Source of the DNA: Brockia lithotrophica | Lineage (GTDB): Bacteria; Bacillota; Bacilli; Thermicanales; DSM-22653 | Assembly (NCBI RefSeq): GCF_003633725.1 | Contig: NZ_RBIJ01000005.1 | Location: 1-64,000 of the forward strand | DNA: 64,000 nucleotides | Direction of reading: 5' to 3' | In this document: positions 63,236 to 64,000 of the stretch, one piece after another | Numbering within the stretch: position 1 is the first letter of the stretch | Layout: each line of letters opens with the position of its first letter | Made by a program: the position numbers and the translations under genes | Notes under the pieces: generated by a model | The model's input: only the letters and a program-made list of their open reading frames with translations | The model's database searches: none | What the model was told of the DNA's origin: nothing

Positions 63236-63611
63236 AAGAATTCGAAGAGGCGCCCCCTCGAAAACGGTCCAAAAGTTCCTTCAAATGCTCTATGTCAAAA
63301 GGTTTCGCCAGGAAGGCGTGCACGCCGAGGCGCTTCGCCTCTTCTTCGATGTCGCGCTCACCGTAGGCCGTCATGAGCACTACGGGAAGGTGGGGATGGG
63401 TCTCGCGGATCTTCCGCAGGAGCTCCAAACCGCTCATCCCCGGAAGCTTGACGTCAAGGAGGAGGAGGTCGGGCGGGCCTTCGGAAAATTTCTCTAAGGC
63501 CTCGCGCGCGTTCCCGGCAAGCACGACCTGAAAGCCCTGCTGCTTGACAACTTCCGCGAGCAAAGCGCGTATCCCGACCTGATCGTCGACGACCATCACG
63601 CGCATTTTCAC
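63228..63611 (-). CDS. spo0F: Sporulation phosphorelay receiver Spo0F
   Basis: A stand-alone receiver domain of 127 residues that passes phosphate from sensor kinases to Spo0B. It has the acidic pair Asp9-Asp10, phospho-acceptor Asp53 in LLLLDVKLPGMSG, Thr81 in MTAYGE and Lys103 in LAKPFDI, very close to Spo0F. The start is GTG 63611, or ATG 63605. Its neighbours pyrG and fbaA are as in B. subtilis. Confidence 0.95.
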   Translation of the reverse strand: MKMRVMVVDDQVGIRALLAEVVKQQGFQVVLAGNAREALEKFSEGPPDLLLLDVKLPGMSGLELLRKIRETHPHLPVVLMTAYGERDIEEEAKRLGVHAFLAKPFDIEHLKELLDRFRGGASSNSLL

Positions 63612-63661
63612 AAACCCCCCGGAAAAGGATCTCTCGGCCCGTCTTTCGACCTCGCTTTTCC

Positions 63662-63667
63662 ATTATA
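63662..63667 (-). promoter_or_regulatory. Possible -10 element for spo0F
   Basis: A perfect TATAAT lies 51 bases upstream of the spo0F start, without a good -35. Spo0F in B. subtilis is driven by sigma-A and sigma-H promoters; neither is clear here. Confidence 0.35.
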
Positions 63668-63745
63668 AGACAAGCTGGGGGGAGGAAAGTTCGGCCAGGG
63701 AAAAGTTGGAAAAAACGTCGCCTTCCTCACGAACGGGAAAGAAGC

Positions 63746-63773
63746 AAAAGAGCCCGAGGATGTCCTCGGGCTC
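63746..63773 (-). terminator. Terminator of pyrG
   Basis: On the minus strand an 11-bp stem (GAGCCCGAGGA / TCCTCGGGCTC) is followed by TTTTGC, 11 bases after the pyrG stop. Confidence 0.92.
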
Positions 63774-63783
63774 ATCGTGTTGC

Positions 63784-64000
63784 CTAGCGAAGCGGAGTGC
63801 GGGCGCGCGCCTTGACGGCCGCACCGATGAAGGCGAGAAAGAGGGGGTGGGGACGCGTGGGCCGCGAGGCAAACTCCGGGTAAAACTGAACGGCGACAAA
63901 CCACGGATGCCCTTCGAGGCGGAAACCCAAGAGGTACTCGCGGCCTTCGCTCCACGCCTCGGGAAGGCCTCCCCGTCGCCCGAGCTCTTCGGCCCAGGAA
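63784..64000 (-). CDS. pyrG: CTP synthase, C-terminal end (partial)
   Basis: Only the last 72 codons are in the window; the gene continues beyond 64000. The frame reads [19 protein letters not shown] and then [16 protein letters not shown], the C-terminal end of the glutamine amidotransferase domain of PyrG, which makes CTP from UTP. The catalytic triad His of this domain normally lies in QFHPEF; here the codon at 63882-63880 is TAC, giving Tyr. If real, glutamine hydrolysis would be impaired and ammonia would have to be the nitrogen source. Position next to spo0F and fbaA supports the identity. Confidence 0.92.
   Translation of the reverse strand, partial: SWAEELGRRGGLPEAWSEGREYLLGFRLEGHPWFVAVQFYPEFASRPTRPHPLFLAFIGAAVKARARTPLR

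Noticed and set aside
63630-63660. Spo0A box upstream of spo0F
   Set aside because: The closest match (GGTCGAAAG) differs from TGTCGAA and could be chance.

Overview
The window is a GC-rich chromosomal segment (roughly 60-65% GC by eye) from a spore-forming, Gram-positive bacterium of the Bacillales type. The evidence is a dense set of Bacillus-specific sporulation genes (spoIIID, spoIIQ, spoIID, spoIIR, spo0F, a YhcN/YlaJ lipoprotein) and gene order matching the B. subtilis arc acpS-ydcC, degS-degU-degV, fabZ-flhP-flhO-mbl-spoIIID-spoIIQ-spoIID-murA, atp operon-upp-glyA-ywlG-rpiB-ywlE-ywlC-spoIIR-prmC-prfA, and rpmE-glpX-fbaA-spo0F-pyrG. GTG and TTG starts behind strong GGAGG sites are very common. 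A PEP carboxylase, a 2-oxoacid:ferredoxin oxidoreductase, an archaeal-type peroxiredoxin and an 11-subunit-style complex I suggest a thermophilic, H2- or ferredoxin-using relative such as the Hydrogenibacillus/Brockia group. That taxonomic guess is inference only.

Layout. 1-1150 is an AT-rich stretch with no recognisable gene. 1.3-3.3 kb carries acpS and ydcC plus a small divergent unknown gene. 3.3-10.4 kb holds korAB, ppc and an HD phosphohydrolase. 10.5-12.3 kb (plus strand) holds murG and a peroxiredoxin. 12.4-16.2 kb holds three secreted cell-wall enzymes and nagB. 16.3-21.4 kb is degS-degU with a diguanylate cyclase inserted before degV, then mnmA. 21.5-26 kb holds metK, tatC, a ROK sugar kinase, galU and fabZ. 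26-33 kb is the epuA-flhP-flhO-mbl-spoIIID-spoIIQ-spoIID-murA-DUF1146 block. 33.2-41.5 kb is the nuo operon and 41.6-49 kb the atp operon. 49-60 kb holds upp, an ABC ATPase, glyA, ywlG, rpiB, ywlE, sua5, hom, spoIIR, prmC and prfA. 60-64 kb holds rpmE, an M23 peptidase, glpX, fbaA, spo0F and the 3' end of pyrG. Nearly everything is on the minus strand; only the 2952-3269 gene, murG, the peroxiredoxin and the ABC ATPase are on plus.

The genes cover energy conservation (complex I and F1Fo ATP synthase back to back), central carbon metabolism (korAB, ppc, fbaA, glpX), envelope synthesis and remodelling (murA, murG, two VanY-like carboxypeptidases, three M23 proteins), engulfment-stage sporulation, and translation (prfA, prmC, sua5, mnmA, rpmE).

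Most unusual points: the nuo operon has no nuoM, with nuoL and nuoN one base apart; CTP synthase appears to carry Tyr instead of the catalytic His of its glutaminase domain; the ATP synthase c subunit has Ala in place of most helix-1 glycines; a DnaA-box cluster lies between hom and sua5; and mnmA seems to start at a CTG overlapping the degV stop. I saw no CRISPR array, rRNA, tRNA or intact insertion sequence.
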